DNA from: Pseudovirgaria hyperparasitica
Lineage: Eukaryota > Ascomycota > Dothideomycetes > Acrospermales > Acrospermaceae
Length of the DNA: 64,000 nt
Direction of reading: 5' to 3'
NCBI RefSeq assembly: GCF_010093815.1
Contig: NW_022985568.1
Span: 374,449 to 438,448 of the forward strand
The position numbers were made by a program, and so were the translations under genes. The notes under the pieces were generated by a model, which saw nothing but the letters and a program-made list of their open reading frames with translations, was not told where the DNA came from and made no database searches. The first letter of the stretch is position 1, and each line of letters opens with the position of its first letter. Of this stretch, positions 44,292 to 55,800 are shown in pieces.

Positions 44292-44810
44292 GTGCGCTTT
44301 TATGGCAGCTCTGCGCTGGTTCGAGGAATGTGTTAGTAGATTGATAGATATAATAAAAATAATACAAAGAAATTATTGTCACCGATGTCGAAGGGCTTCC
44401 TTGTGAATCAACCTTGTTTGATAGTTCCAGGGATGGACAGAGGGCGTTGTTGTCGCCTCGGAAAGCGTCAGATTGAGAAGATTATGATATTATGATACAA
44501 AGTCCGTTGCGTAACTATTGTGCCAAGCCACTAACCACATCGGCAACTGATCTACCCGCAAGCTCCACCCGCGGACTATGACATGGTCCAAGCTCGCAAA
44601 CTGTCAGGGGAAGCTCAAGCATCTTTGAGGTCCTGGCTTATCACTCACTTTCTCCCATACACACATCCAACCCGCCCTCACACCACCAGCCCTCATCCAA
44701 TCCATCATAACCACAATTGCCTCACCCAACCGTCTCGGCCTTACTCCCACATCAGCCAATGCCACCCCTCGAGCCCTCCCCTTGAACCACACCCCAAACC
44801 CAAGTCCGCC
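44292..44810. other. Intergenic between the mucin-like gene and GH3 gene
   Basis: 519 bp with the 3' end of the mucin-like gene and the promoter of the beta-glucosidase. The last 150 bp are C/A-rich, typical of a fungal leader. An upstream ATG in frame at 44583 exists, but the intervening residues look like translated leader. Confidence 0.5.
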
Positions 44811-47800
44811 ATGGCCGAGAGCTACGAGCTCCGCGGCAAATACCACCGCGTCGACAAAGAAGAAGACACACCGCGATCCTCCCGCGAGGCCGCCGCCGGC
44901 GCCGACGACTACGACCACTACTCCGACGGCTCAGACCTCGACGACTTCGACCCTCTGATCGACGAGCACAAGCGCACCACCAGCACCACACGGCCCACAT
45001 CCTCGCGCGGGCGACGGGATGCCAACAGCAGCAACAACAATGCACGCGAGCTGTTCACGCCGCGGCGCTCAGCATGGCGGCGATGGCTCGTGCCGGGGCG
45101 CATGTGCTGCTTCGTGACGCTGCTGTTCGTGGGGGCGGCAGTGCTGGTCATAACGGCGGGCGGGATCTGGGCGTGGAAGGTGGCGCCGGCGCATGGGCAG
45201 AGTGAGGCGTGGTATCCGAGTCCGGCGGGGGGCACGGTGGAGGCGTGGGCGGACAGCTACGCGAAGGCGGCGGAGCTGGTGCGGCAGATGACGGTTGTGG
45301 AGAAGGTGAATGTGACGACGGGGGTGGGGTGGATGATGGGCATGTGTGTTGGGAATACGGGGGCGGTGCCGCGGTTGGGGTTTGGTAGTCTTTGCTTGCA
45401 GGATGGGCCGTTGGGCGTGCGGTATACGGAGAATGTGACTGCGTTTCCGGCGGGGGTTACGGTTGGGGCGACGTGGGATAAGAGCTTGTTTTATAATCGG
45501 GGCAGGCTGCATGCTATTGAGGCTAAGGCGAAGGGTGTCAATGTCCTTCTTGGGCCGTCGATGGGGCCGCTTGGGAGAGCGCCGGGTGGAGGGAGGAATT
45601 GGGAAGGCTTTGGTGCGGATCCTGTTCTGCAGGGTATTGCTGCGAGGGAGACGATTCGCGGCATTCAGGAGCAGGGTATCATTGCGACAGCAAAGCACTG
45701 TAAGGCTCTCCAGTTGTGGAATTGACATATCGCAGCGTGCTAACAGGTGTGGACAGGGGTCGGTAACGAACAAGAACATTTCCGCCAGTCCTGGGAATGG
45801 GGCACGCCCAACGCCATCTCTTCAAACTTCGACGACCGTGCCTTGCACGAACTGTATGCCTGGCCATTCGCAGAGAGTGTTCGCGCTGGTGTGGGCTCGG
45901 TGATGTGCGCCTACAACCAGGTCAACAACTCCTATGCATGCCAGAACAGCAAACTCATGAACGGCGTGCTGAAGGACGAGCTTGGCTTCCAAGGCTTTGT
46001 GCAATCAGACTGGCTGGCACAGCGCAGTGGAGTCGCCAGTGCTCTTGCTGGGCTTGACATGTCCATGCCTGGCGATGGACTCCGATGGACGGATGGCAAG
46101 CCGCTATGGGGCGGTAAGCTCACGCAGGCTGTTCTCAACGGGAGTGTGCCTACCAGCAGACTCGACGATATGGTGACACGCATCGTAGCAGCATGGTATC
46201 AGATGGGCCAGGACAATCAGGACAAGTGGCCGCAACCACCCGAAGGCGGCCCCAACTTCTCTTCGTGGACAAACGAAGAAACAGGCAAGATACATCCGGG
46301 CAGCGATGACGAGACGACCGCCGTAGTCAACAAATTTGTCAACGCCCAGAAAGTGGATGACCCCGTTGGGAATACACACGGTCAGCTTGCACGTCAGGTT
46401 GCTGCTGCGGGCCATGTTGTCCTTAAGAATGAGGATGATATCCTTCCCCTCCCACGCAAGGGGTGGAATGGCGACGACGTCGACGAGGGGGTGAAATCTC
46501 GCGTCGGCATTTTTGGTGAAGATGCTCGTGTCAACGCGAATGGACCGAACAGCTGCAACGACCGTGGCTGTAACGAAGGAACTCTTGCTCAGGGGTGGGG
46601 CTCAGGGACTGTCGAGTTTCCCTATCTGAGCGATCCGTTGTCTGCCATACGAGACGCCTTTGACGAAGACACCGTCTACGTGACTAACTGGCCCAAGAAC
46701 GAGCTGCCGAAGAAGGAGCGACAGATTGTCGAGGACCAGGATGTGTGTATCGTCTTTGCCAACGCCGACGCTGGCGAGGGCTTCATCAAGGCCAACGGAA
46801 TCGCCGCCGACCGAACGGACCTGCGCCTTCAGAAAGGTGGTGACCAACTAATCAAGGAAGTGTCGGCAAGCTGCGGCAAAGGCGCCGGAAAGACAATTGT
46901 CGTCATCCACGCCGTCGGCCCGGTCATCATGGAAGACTGGATCGACCTGCCCGGCATCTCGGCTGTAGTTATGGCACACCTCCCCGGCCAAGAATCCGGA
47001 AACGCTCTCGTCGACATCCTCTTCGGCGACGTCGCCCCCTCTGGTCGCCTCCCCTACACCATCGCCAAATCACTCGACGACTACGGCCCAGGCGCCCAGA
47101 TCCTTACCTTCCCCAACCACCCAGTTCCACAACAGAACTTCACCGAGGGCCTCTACATCGACTACCGCTACCTTGATAAACATGACATCGCCCCGCGCTT
47201 CGAGTTCGGCTTCGGCCTCTCCTACACCACCTTCACCCTCAACAACCTCCTGATCGCACCCCAAGGGTCCCGCGGCCTCCTCCCCGCTCCTCGCCCAGAC
47301 GCCCTCGCCCCCCCTCATTTTGACACCACCCTGCCCAGCCCGTCAGAAGCCCAGTTTCCAACTGGCTGGCGCAGACTCAAGAAATACATCTACCCCTACC
47401 TCTCCCCCTCCGACACCATCGACACATCCCCCTACCCCTACCCAGACGGCTACAGGACAATCCACACACCCTCGCCCGCCGGCGGCGCCCAGGGCGGCAA
47501 CCCAGATCTCTACACCGTGGTAGCCAAGGTCTCCCTCACCGTCACCAACGCCGGGCCCCGCGACGGCTCCACAATCGTCCAGCTGTACATTACCTACCCG
47601 CCCGACTACGCCGACGACGAGACGGGCGAGCCCGTGGATTTCCCCGTCCGCGTGCTGCGCGCGTTTGAGAAGGTGCGGGTCAGTAAAGGGGGCCGCACGG
47701 GCGTGCACATGGAGTTGACGCGTAAGGATCTGAGCTATTGGTGTGTGCGGCGGCAGAATTGGGTGTTGCCGCAGGGCGAGTTTGGGGTTGAGGTTGGGTT

Positions 47801-47837
47801 TTCGAGTCGTGATTTGCCGGTTAAGGGGGTGCTTTGA
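44811..47837 (+). CDS. Membrane-anchored GH3 beta-glucosidase
   Basis: Two exons (44811-45699, 45757-47837) with a 57-nt intron (GTAAGG, GCTAACA, ACAG) give 989 aa. Residues 1-98 are polar and acidic, with an [13 protein letters not shown] stretch just before one hydrophobic segment (99-122), so the protein is a type II membrane enzyme like Aspergillus bglE/bglF. The GH3 core follows. Substrate-site sequence [12 protein letters not shown] is at about 200. GNEQEHFR is formed at the splice junction. The nucleophile is Asp381 in [10 protein letters not shown]. The GH3 C-terminal domain and GFGLSYTTF follow, then a fibronectin-III-like end. It should hydrolyse beta-glucosides at the cell surface or in a secretory compartment. 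Codons in the first exon and 3' part are markedly GC-rich. Confidence 0.93.
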
Positions 47838-48205
47838 GGGGTTTGTGTGTGTGTGTGTGTGGGACGGGGGTGGGATGGATTTACTTCGTGTTATATGTAT
47901 GTGTTTATGTGTGTGTTCTGTATGGTAGGGTGTGTCATGCGGCTGGTGTAAAAACTTGTTGTAGAATGGAATAGACGTAGACAGAGGCATTGTTTGTAGG
48001 TGGTGGATTTGGTTGTACATAGGGTTCTATGAACATGTATCACGTATTCGTTCGTCTGATATTCTATCTATTCCTCTTATGTCTGGGAAAGGGGGAGATG
48101 CATATCGTGCATGCGAAGGAAGTCACGCTCTATGCGCACATCTTCTAATGTATTCACCCATGGCCTAACATAGAGGGGGACATCCCATGTACTTAAACGC
48201 CGTCC
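47838..48205. other. Convergent 3' region
   Basis: 368 bp between the stop codons of the GH3 and OPT genes. It has a GT run at 47845-47860 and AT-rich sequence suited to polyadenylation of both transcripts. Confidence 0.5.
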
Positions 48206-50953
48206 CTACCACGTCTCCGGCCCAAACCGCTCCCCAGGCTTGACAAGTTTCGTGATAGCGCGATACGTCGCGTCCTGCACACACACACACAAAGTCAGCA
48301 CAATGCATCTCCACACCACAATCATGAAAAAAGGAACAAAACCAACCTTCGTCCGCATCACCCCCTCATTCCCCCACCACCGCGGCCCACCCACACCCGA
48401 CAAATCCACCGCGCAAAACACCACCACCGTCCCCAGCACAAGCCCGCAATCCAGCGCCGCGGCAGTAACATAATTATACGTATGCCACCACCCGCGCACC
48501 CTGCTCCGCAAGAACGCATTGAAGAACAAGCCGACGAGCGCCCAGGCGAAGAACGAGAGCGGCGTGGCAGGCGGCAGCCAGGCCATTGCGCCGAGCATGA
48601 CGGGCGCGTTGAGAACATGGAGATGGCGCGTATATCTAGCCAGGAAGGCGGGCGTGTGGTGGGCGAGGACGTAGAAAGCGATGGGCAGCAGGGCGCCGAG
48701 GAGCCAGTAGTAGTGTACTGCGGTGTATATTGCGGACTGGGAGGAGCCGAACATGCGGGTGGGCCCGACGAGGCCCCAGACGATGCTGTTGGTGTAGAAG
48801 GCGGTGCCTTGCGGGCAGGAGAAGCGGGATTTCTGGGTGGGCGTGCAGACGGCTGGGATGTTTGCTAGGGACCAGTTTGTGACTGCCAGCTGGACGAGCG
48901 CAGCCCAGGCGGTGGCGACGACCTGGGCGGCAAAGGTGGTGCGGGGCGGGAGCTTCATGTAGTGGCCTAGTTTGAGGTCTGCGGAGAACTTGTTTGCGCG
49001 GGCGAGGGTGATGGTGGCGTAGACCTTGAAGATGATGACGGCGACGGGGCGGCCGGGCAGGGCGTGGCCGGCGATGAAGGAGCCGAGGACGTTGAGGGTG
49101 AGGACGATGTTTGAGGTGGCGGAGAGCATGGAGGAGGGGATGGTCCAGAGGATGCTGAGGGCGTTGCTGGCGAGGAAGGCCCACCAGGGGGTGTGGGTGT
49201 CGAAGGCGAGGCAGAGGGCGAGGCCGGCGGCGAGGGCGGCGGCGAAGATGGCGGCGTACCACCCGTCTGGGACTTCGGGGTACTTGAGCATCATGCGGAG
49301 GTGGATGTCTGGGTCCTGGGCGCGGGCGGTGCGGAGGCGGTAGCGGAGTTCGCGGCCGTGGTAGAGGGCGGTGTGGACGAGGACGGCGGTGAGGGCGGCG
49401 AAGGAGAGGCCGTAGGAGATGACGAAGGTGGGGGAGAGGAAGAGCGGGGAGTAGGCCTTGTAGGCGGCCTCGTTGAAGGTGAAGTTGGGGCCGAGGATGC
49501 GGGAGACGTTGTAGCGGTGTTGGGTGTTGTCGAAGGTTAGGGGGGTGTTGAGGGGCAGGTAGTCGGCGTACCAGTGGCCGGTGTAGAGGATGCCGATGAC
49601 GGTGATGCAGACGAAGATGATGAGGCCGACGAGGGTGTTGATGTGGGCGAATGTGGGCGCGAGGAGGGGGTCCTGGAGATAGGCTGTGACATATGTCCAG
49701 TCGAAGGTCAGGGGGATCAGGGAGAGACCGGTGTGGCCGCCGAAGAGCTGGTTGACGACGACGTTGTCGGGCTTGATCCACGCGGCGAAGCAGAAGACGG
49801 AGAGGCCCTGCCATAGTACGCCGGGGATCCAGTAGTAGATGAAGGACGCACATCCGAGATACACGAACCATCTGTAGCGCGATATCTTCCATCCGTTTGT
49901 CTCGCTCACGTCTGGTTTCCTCTTGTCGTGGAGGGCATAGAACAGCGAGGTATTGGCGAATTGGCCGGGCCATATCATGGCAGCCGGCCAGACCAGGAAG
50001 CGTCGGAAGAAGCCTGCAAACGAGAAACCGAGCAGTTGACTGCTGAGGATGAACAGCAGACCGAACCCCCAGCCGAAGTCGATATTGTACAAGCTCTTCG
50101 CCTGGAGCGCGATCAGGGCGTCGGTGGCATAGGCATTGTCGATGCAGACAGCGGACATGATCTGGGACTTGTCAGGGGCAGTACCGATGCTGATCTGCGC
50201 ATTGCTCACCGTGATAACAGTATGCTCCTTGATGTTGAAGGGGCCCGGATTCAGTGTCCATTTCTGGCCAAAGGTAGTGAATTCGCGCTCAGGAAGCACG
50301 CGTGCCAAAAAGCACCCAATTGGATAGACGACTCTATATCCCGATTAGCGAAGATCCCTCCCGCATTTCCTATCCGTGCGAAGACTTGCAGTTGGACCAC
50401 GATGGACGGAAAATTGATAGCAGGTTGCCTAGCGCGCGCACGCGAGTCAGCTCGATCCGCAATCCGGTCGCATACACATGCGATATCACGTCGACACCCA
50501 CCTCATGCTCAAGAACATGTTGACACCGCTCGCCACCGTCACAAAGAACAGCCCGAGCACCCACGCCCGAATCGTACTCGCCGGCTCGCCATCATCCACA
50601 GCCCGGACGGCAGCCCGCACCTCCGCGTACGGCGAATCCTCCATAAACTCCCTGTCCACGCCCAGGATCGTCTCCGGATCGTCCGAGTTGGCCGCCTCGA
50701 TCAGCGTCTCGATCTTCTCCTTGTCGAGGTTGGGGTCGTGGGCGTGCGTCTTGACGAACTGCTGCAACTCCTCCCTCGCCCGGTCGACAGCGGGCGCACT
50801 GCTACTGTTGCCGCCGCTGATGCCATCGATGTCGGCCTTGTTCGCGCCCGTCGAGGTGGACGTGTCGGTATCGGAGGAGGCCTTGGTGGTGCTGGGCTCG
50901 ATGCTGGTGCTCTCGCGTGTGGCGGGCCGTGGATTGCGAAAGCGAGCCAGCAT
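48206..50953 (-). CDS. OPT-family oligopeptide transporter
   Basis: Four exons (50953-50502, 50428-50390, 50333-48347, 48274-48206) give 848 aa. The N-terminus (about 1-110) is polar, then the first helix contains RAWVLGLFFVTVASGVNMFL. Exon 2 is a 39-nt microexon (QPAINFPSIVVQL). Intron 2 uses a GC donor (GCAAGT at 50389) and ATATAG acceptor; only this junction gives VVQLVVYPIGCFLARVLP in frame. Diagnostic OPT sequences follow: LNPGPFNIKEHTVI, SLIPLTFDWTYVTAYL and GHYMKLPPRTTF. A 72-nt intron (48346-48275) near the end is a multiple of three. Removing it gives MRTKDATYRA and the standard FGPETW terminus, while retaining it adds 24 hydrophobic residues. The transporter should import small peptides by proton symport. 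A further ATG at 51052 would add 33 residues. Confidence 0.9.
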
Positions 50954-52887
50954 GTTTGATGCTGACGAAGGAGTTGGAAGAGGCTCGTCAACGAGCCACA
51001 ACGCACGGCATCCGTTGGGGGGGATGGTTATAACATGATATGAGGGGTACAACGGCGATTATCTAGTTGACTCCCATGATGCTAGCAAAGGCTTGTTAGG
51101 TCGTTGCTGTGCCGCACACGGTCCGTGGATCTAGTCGGGTGGGCTTGTGCTTGTGCTTGTGCTTGTTCATGGAATCATGGTGTCTCGGGCGGGGAGGGGG
51201 GTCCGGAGAGAGAGAGAGGAGGAGAAAATATGGATACAAATAGGAATAGGAGTGGGGATAGGGATAGGGACTGGCCGAGCAGAGATCTTTTCCCGTTTCG
51301 ACGTCTCCCGTCTTTGGGCGAGGCTGAAAAGCCGAACCAACATATCCGTCCATCGCTTGAAACAAGTCAGTCATGTCAAGTAATTACAAGCACGAGCACA
51401 AAGCACAACTCACAACTTGGGACGGGTGTGGGGTTGTCGTAAGCTCCAACACCAACTACACACTCAACCTCTAGTATACAGAAAACAGGCCATTCCATCA
51501 ACGTCGCACAAGCAAAATGTACTCACTTCCCCGCCCAACTCTCCACATTCTACACCATATAATACATTCTCATCACATTCCCACTCTCCATCACAGCCAG
51601 CACCTCGTTCTCGCCCTCGCCGTTCCCAACCGCGGCTGCTGCGGTCCGCTGACGGACCTCTGGCGCTAACCTTGGGGCTAGAATGCTCCCACCCACGCTT
51701 AATCCAACCAATGACTCGACTGCAGTGTGACACAACTATACCCGGTACTGTGGTAATATCTCAAGACTCAAGTCAAACCATCAAACGCCGCATCCTCGCT
51801 GTAGTCGGTTATGCACGCACATGTACGGCGAGCCCTATAAAGCTATAGCAATCCCGTCTTCGTCTGCAACGTCGATCTAATCAGCGCGCTGGGGGTTGTC
51901 ATACAGCAACAACAAACCCTGGCAACCCACCGGGCATGGATGCATATGTCATTGTTCGTATGGTTGATACCTTCGTTTTTCTGGGAATATACATATGTAT
52001 GTGCTTCCGCGGAAACACAAAGTTATGCTATGCTGTGCTATGCTATGCACCCCTGTCAGGTTTATTTAATTACAAAATACATGTTAATTAGGGTGTTTTC
52101 AGTAAAGTAAGTACACACTCGATCGATCACCACAGCTCGGGGCCTCGGGCTAGTAATTACCCCGGGACTTGGGGTGGTACTGTAGCCCCCTCCCCCCAAA
52201 ATGCTTACAACCCTGGCTAGCTATCAACAGATAAAATTGGAATACTGCAAGCCAATCGGGCTATTCTATCTATCTGTCTGGTGTTGTAGTGTTGTAGCTC
52301 TCCCTGTCACCCTTGATCCATCCGTCCATCACTCTAGCTACCTACTGTTGTAGCTACCTAAGCATACAGGTACATATGCATACAATATACAGACATACAT
52401 AACATGTATGCAGAGCAGACGATCCATGCAGAGCAGAGTGATAAACTACCCTAGCACCCCAGCCTAGGCCGGATAGGCATACCTTTTTTGAGGATGGACC
52501 AGACGGCGTAGTGCTAGTTGGCATGTTGTGGTGTGAGAAGACGGTTGTTGAGCAGCAGCAGGGGGCAGGGCAGGGCAGGGCAGGGCAATGCAGGGCAGTT
52601 ACCTGGCGCTTAATACCGGCAGATCCATCCATCCAGCCAGCCCTATGTTGTGATACTCGTGTGTGACTGTGTTGTCTTTTAGCATCGGTGGTGAGCAGTC
52701 CGGCACTTCTATCTGGGTAAAAAGTTTGCCAACAGGAGACTGGAGAAGAATAGACAGACTGAGTAATTACATCGACTGTCGTTTAGACGGCTCTATACAT
52801 ATATCGTACAGACTGGATTATGTGGGTATAGTCTACAGGTACATATATATACATACGCGCGTGTGTTGGGGGGTATCAAATCATGCA
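50954..52887. other. Intergenic, no gene seen
   Basis: About 1.9 kb. It contains the OPT promoter (left) and 3' sequence of the WDR59 gene (right), a GGGATAGGGATAGG run (51255-51270), CTATGCTATGCTGTGCTATG (about 52024-52046) and a GGGCA run (52560-52590). Open frames are short and overlapping. Confidence 0.5.
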
Positions 52888-55800
52888 TCAGGGATCCTCC
52901 GGCCAGCTCTCCTCGCACTCGCATCCACAGCCCATCTTACACATTGCCGCCTCGTCTTCCTCGTCGTAATCGGCCAGACACGCAATGTGAGCAATGTGCC
53001 CGCATGTCTCGCAGATACTGTACAGTCGCTCCACCTTCATCAAGCACGTATTGCAGTACGGGAAACTCGCTTCGTCGCCCTCTGTGTCCTTGAACACCAC
53101 CGTATCCGTGTCTACGTCGTGACCATCCTCCGTTGTTGTTGCTGTGTTCGTCGTCGTTGTTGTTGCCGTCGTTCTTGTCGCCGTCACCGTGACCGCCGGA
53201 GTCAGAGTCACCGTCAGATTGGAGGCAAGTCCAGAATACTGAACTGATTCCAGTTCCTCATCGCTGAGCATGTCCTCTGACGAGCTCGTCGGCACAAAAG
53301 CGCTCGCTTCGGGGTTGAACCGGAACTTCTTTGGACTGAACGTACCGGTGCCCTGAAGCGGTGTCAGTCTGCCGTCACTCCGCGAGCTGCGCAGCCCGTT
53401 GATCCCATTCACTCTCGGTGCCATTGTGTGCTTTTTGCCGACCTCAAACTGCAACGATGTTGGCTCCTCGGGCTCCCAGTACGAGTGCAGACCGTTGAAT
53501 TTGAGAACCTCGCTGCGTGCGACTGGCAGGCCCCACAGCAGGAGCTGGTTGGCGTACTGCTCGCGGTAGTGCACCAGCTTCCATGTCTCCACACGACCGA
53601 GCAGTGACGACGACACGCACGCTTCATCATCGAATTGATCTTGGTTCTTGAGTGTGACGCGGATGGCCGAGCTCGAGTTTGCCGCTGCTGTCGACGGCGA
53701 ATCACCCGATTCCGAAGGCGCAACCTCGTCCTCGTCTCCAGAAAGCTCATCGACCTCATCAACAGTCCCCGACTCGTGCAAATATGGAAAGTACGGACGG
53801 CGTTTCTGGCTCGAGCGCTGCGTAGTATTGGAGCTAGAGCTGTAGAAGGTCGTTGAGCCCCAGGTAACGCTGTTGGGAGCCGATGTGGAAAGCTCGGCAT
53901 CGGCTGTACGAGACTTGCCGGGAGGAGGGGATGCGGACGTCAAGTTTCGGAATGGCGACACAAATGCACTGGCTAGGTAAGCATTTGACCTCCGAGGAAA
54001 CGGATGCTCTGGAGAAGTCGAGAAAGAGGCGTTGCCGCTGGATTTGAACGTGCTGGTACGTGAGAGCACTGGGGGAGTCACGTTTGTGGAGAATGGAATC
54101 AACGGATCTGACAATGGCGTGCTGCCCCAGGGCCCGTTCGAAGACGCTGTAGAGCCATACACATCAAGGTTGGGCGGCTTGTGGAATTTGTCGATCCACT
54201 GGGCGACGCTTTTTGAGGATTTGCGACGAGATTGGGTCGTAGGTGTTGACGGTGTCGACGGGCCTGATGGTTGGTAGAGACTCCAAGCGCTATCGTGGGA
54301 TGAGAAATAGTCCAGGGAGAAAGCTGGCGCTTGCATTGACATTGGTAGTTCGTGGAATTCGGGCTTCCGTAAAGCATGCGGTACGCCCTCTCTTGCAGCC
54401 GGCTCTGAGAATACACAAGAAAGCATGGCCAACATCTGTATATCAGCCAGTCGTTCATAGTAATCGAAGAGAGCCGGTATCAGCCAGGATGATGCCAGCG
54501 GATGATGGCCCCATTTGACTCGCCCTTTAAGCGTTGGATTGAGAACAGACTCGGCTTCGTCGAAGGCGAGATCAAGACCACTGTCCTTGCGTTTGATGCG
54601 TACCATAGCTCGACGTGCGACCACCAGGATAGGTTCCGGGCGATAGAATTGTGGTAGCACTTCTAAAGGAACGTTATTCGCTAATATCAAACTGATCAGT
54701 GTCCAGATATCAGCCAGATCATGAAAGCCATGTGATTTTGCGACTTCAGCGTTGTGCTTGCACACCGAAGGGCCATCTCCACACATCTCATACTCTCGTG
54801 CCAGTTCCTTCCGCGATGGGAGTAGATCAGACAGATCGTGAGAGGTAATGACTGAACTCTGCTTCAGGGTTGATGTTTTTGGACCGTAGTCGACGCTGGA
54901 ATGTTGCGATGTTTTGTTGAAGCGAAGCCCATTCCCTTGCCACGCGGCAGGAGCAGGGAACTGACCCGCTATGCCACCCAGATTGGTAGAGCTGTAATCG
55001 GAGCTGCTCGAAGAGGCTGTCTCCCAGTCGCTGTCGTCCTCCTCTACATCTTCATCTTGTAGGGAGTATTTCTTGTCTAGCATAGGCGAGCCCGTCTTAA
55101 GTCTTCCAAGAGTATCGAATAATCTTGGAGCTTTCGATCTGTCCCCGTGGCGCAGCATGCTTCCAAATATGGGCTTGGGCTCTGGCTTCGGAGGATGGAT
55201 GTGTAGAAGACGTCCGTCTCGAGTCCATCTCGCACTGTTAGTCCTGGGAATCGGCACGTTGGCGTTGGCATTTTTCATGCCGGACACGTCTGTTCCACTC
55301 ATGTCGAGATCTCCTCGGGTCTTGAAGTCGTCACCTAGAGGTTCCTCCTCGTCACTGGAACTCTCATCCAATGTGAGACCAGTTTGAGTATCGTTGTCCT
55401 CCGAGAAATAGCTGATGCTCTCTTCCAGGTCACGCTCACCTAGCAGGTAACTTATAATTGCTTCCAGAGATCCCTTTTTCCTTGTCCTATACAGCTCAAC
55501 AATTGAGTGAATCTCATCGTCCAGCTTTGCAATTGTCTCGTCACTGATCGCTGAGGTTGTCTTTTCCAGTTTGTAATCTGGCGCTGCATCCCGCGGATAG
55601 TTTGGAGGGAATCGCATAGTAATCCTCACAAACGCTGGCTTGCCTTCGGGCCCCCATGGACCATTCAAGTAGACCGTTGCTGCGCGTCGCGATATGTCGG
55701 CCACTTCGAATGACACTTTCTTGAATTTACTGCCCACATGGGTGATCTCGTCTCCCAAGTTCTCGGTTGGGTCAAACTTAGATCCCGCTGACTGTGGCGT

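Noticed and set aside
48240-49973. Several long frames (77-445 codons) overlapping the OPT gene
   Set aside because: GC-rich coding DNA leaves alternative frames open; only the transporter frame shows helices and OPT motifs.
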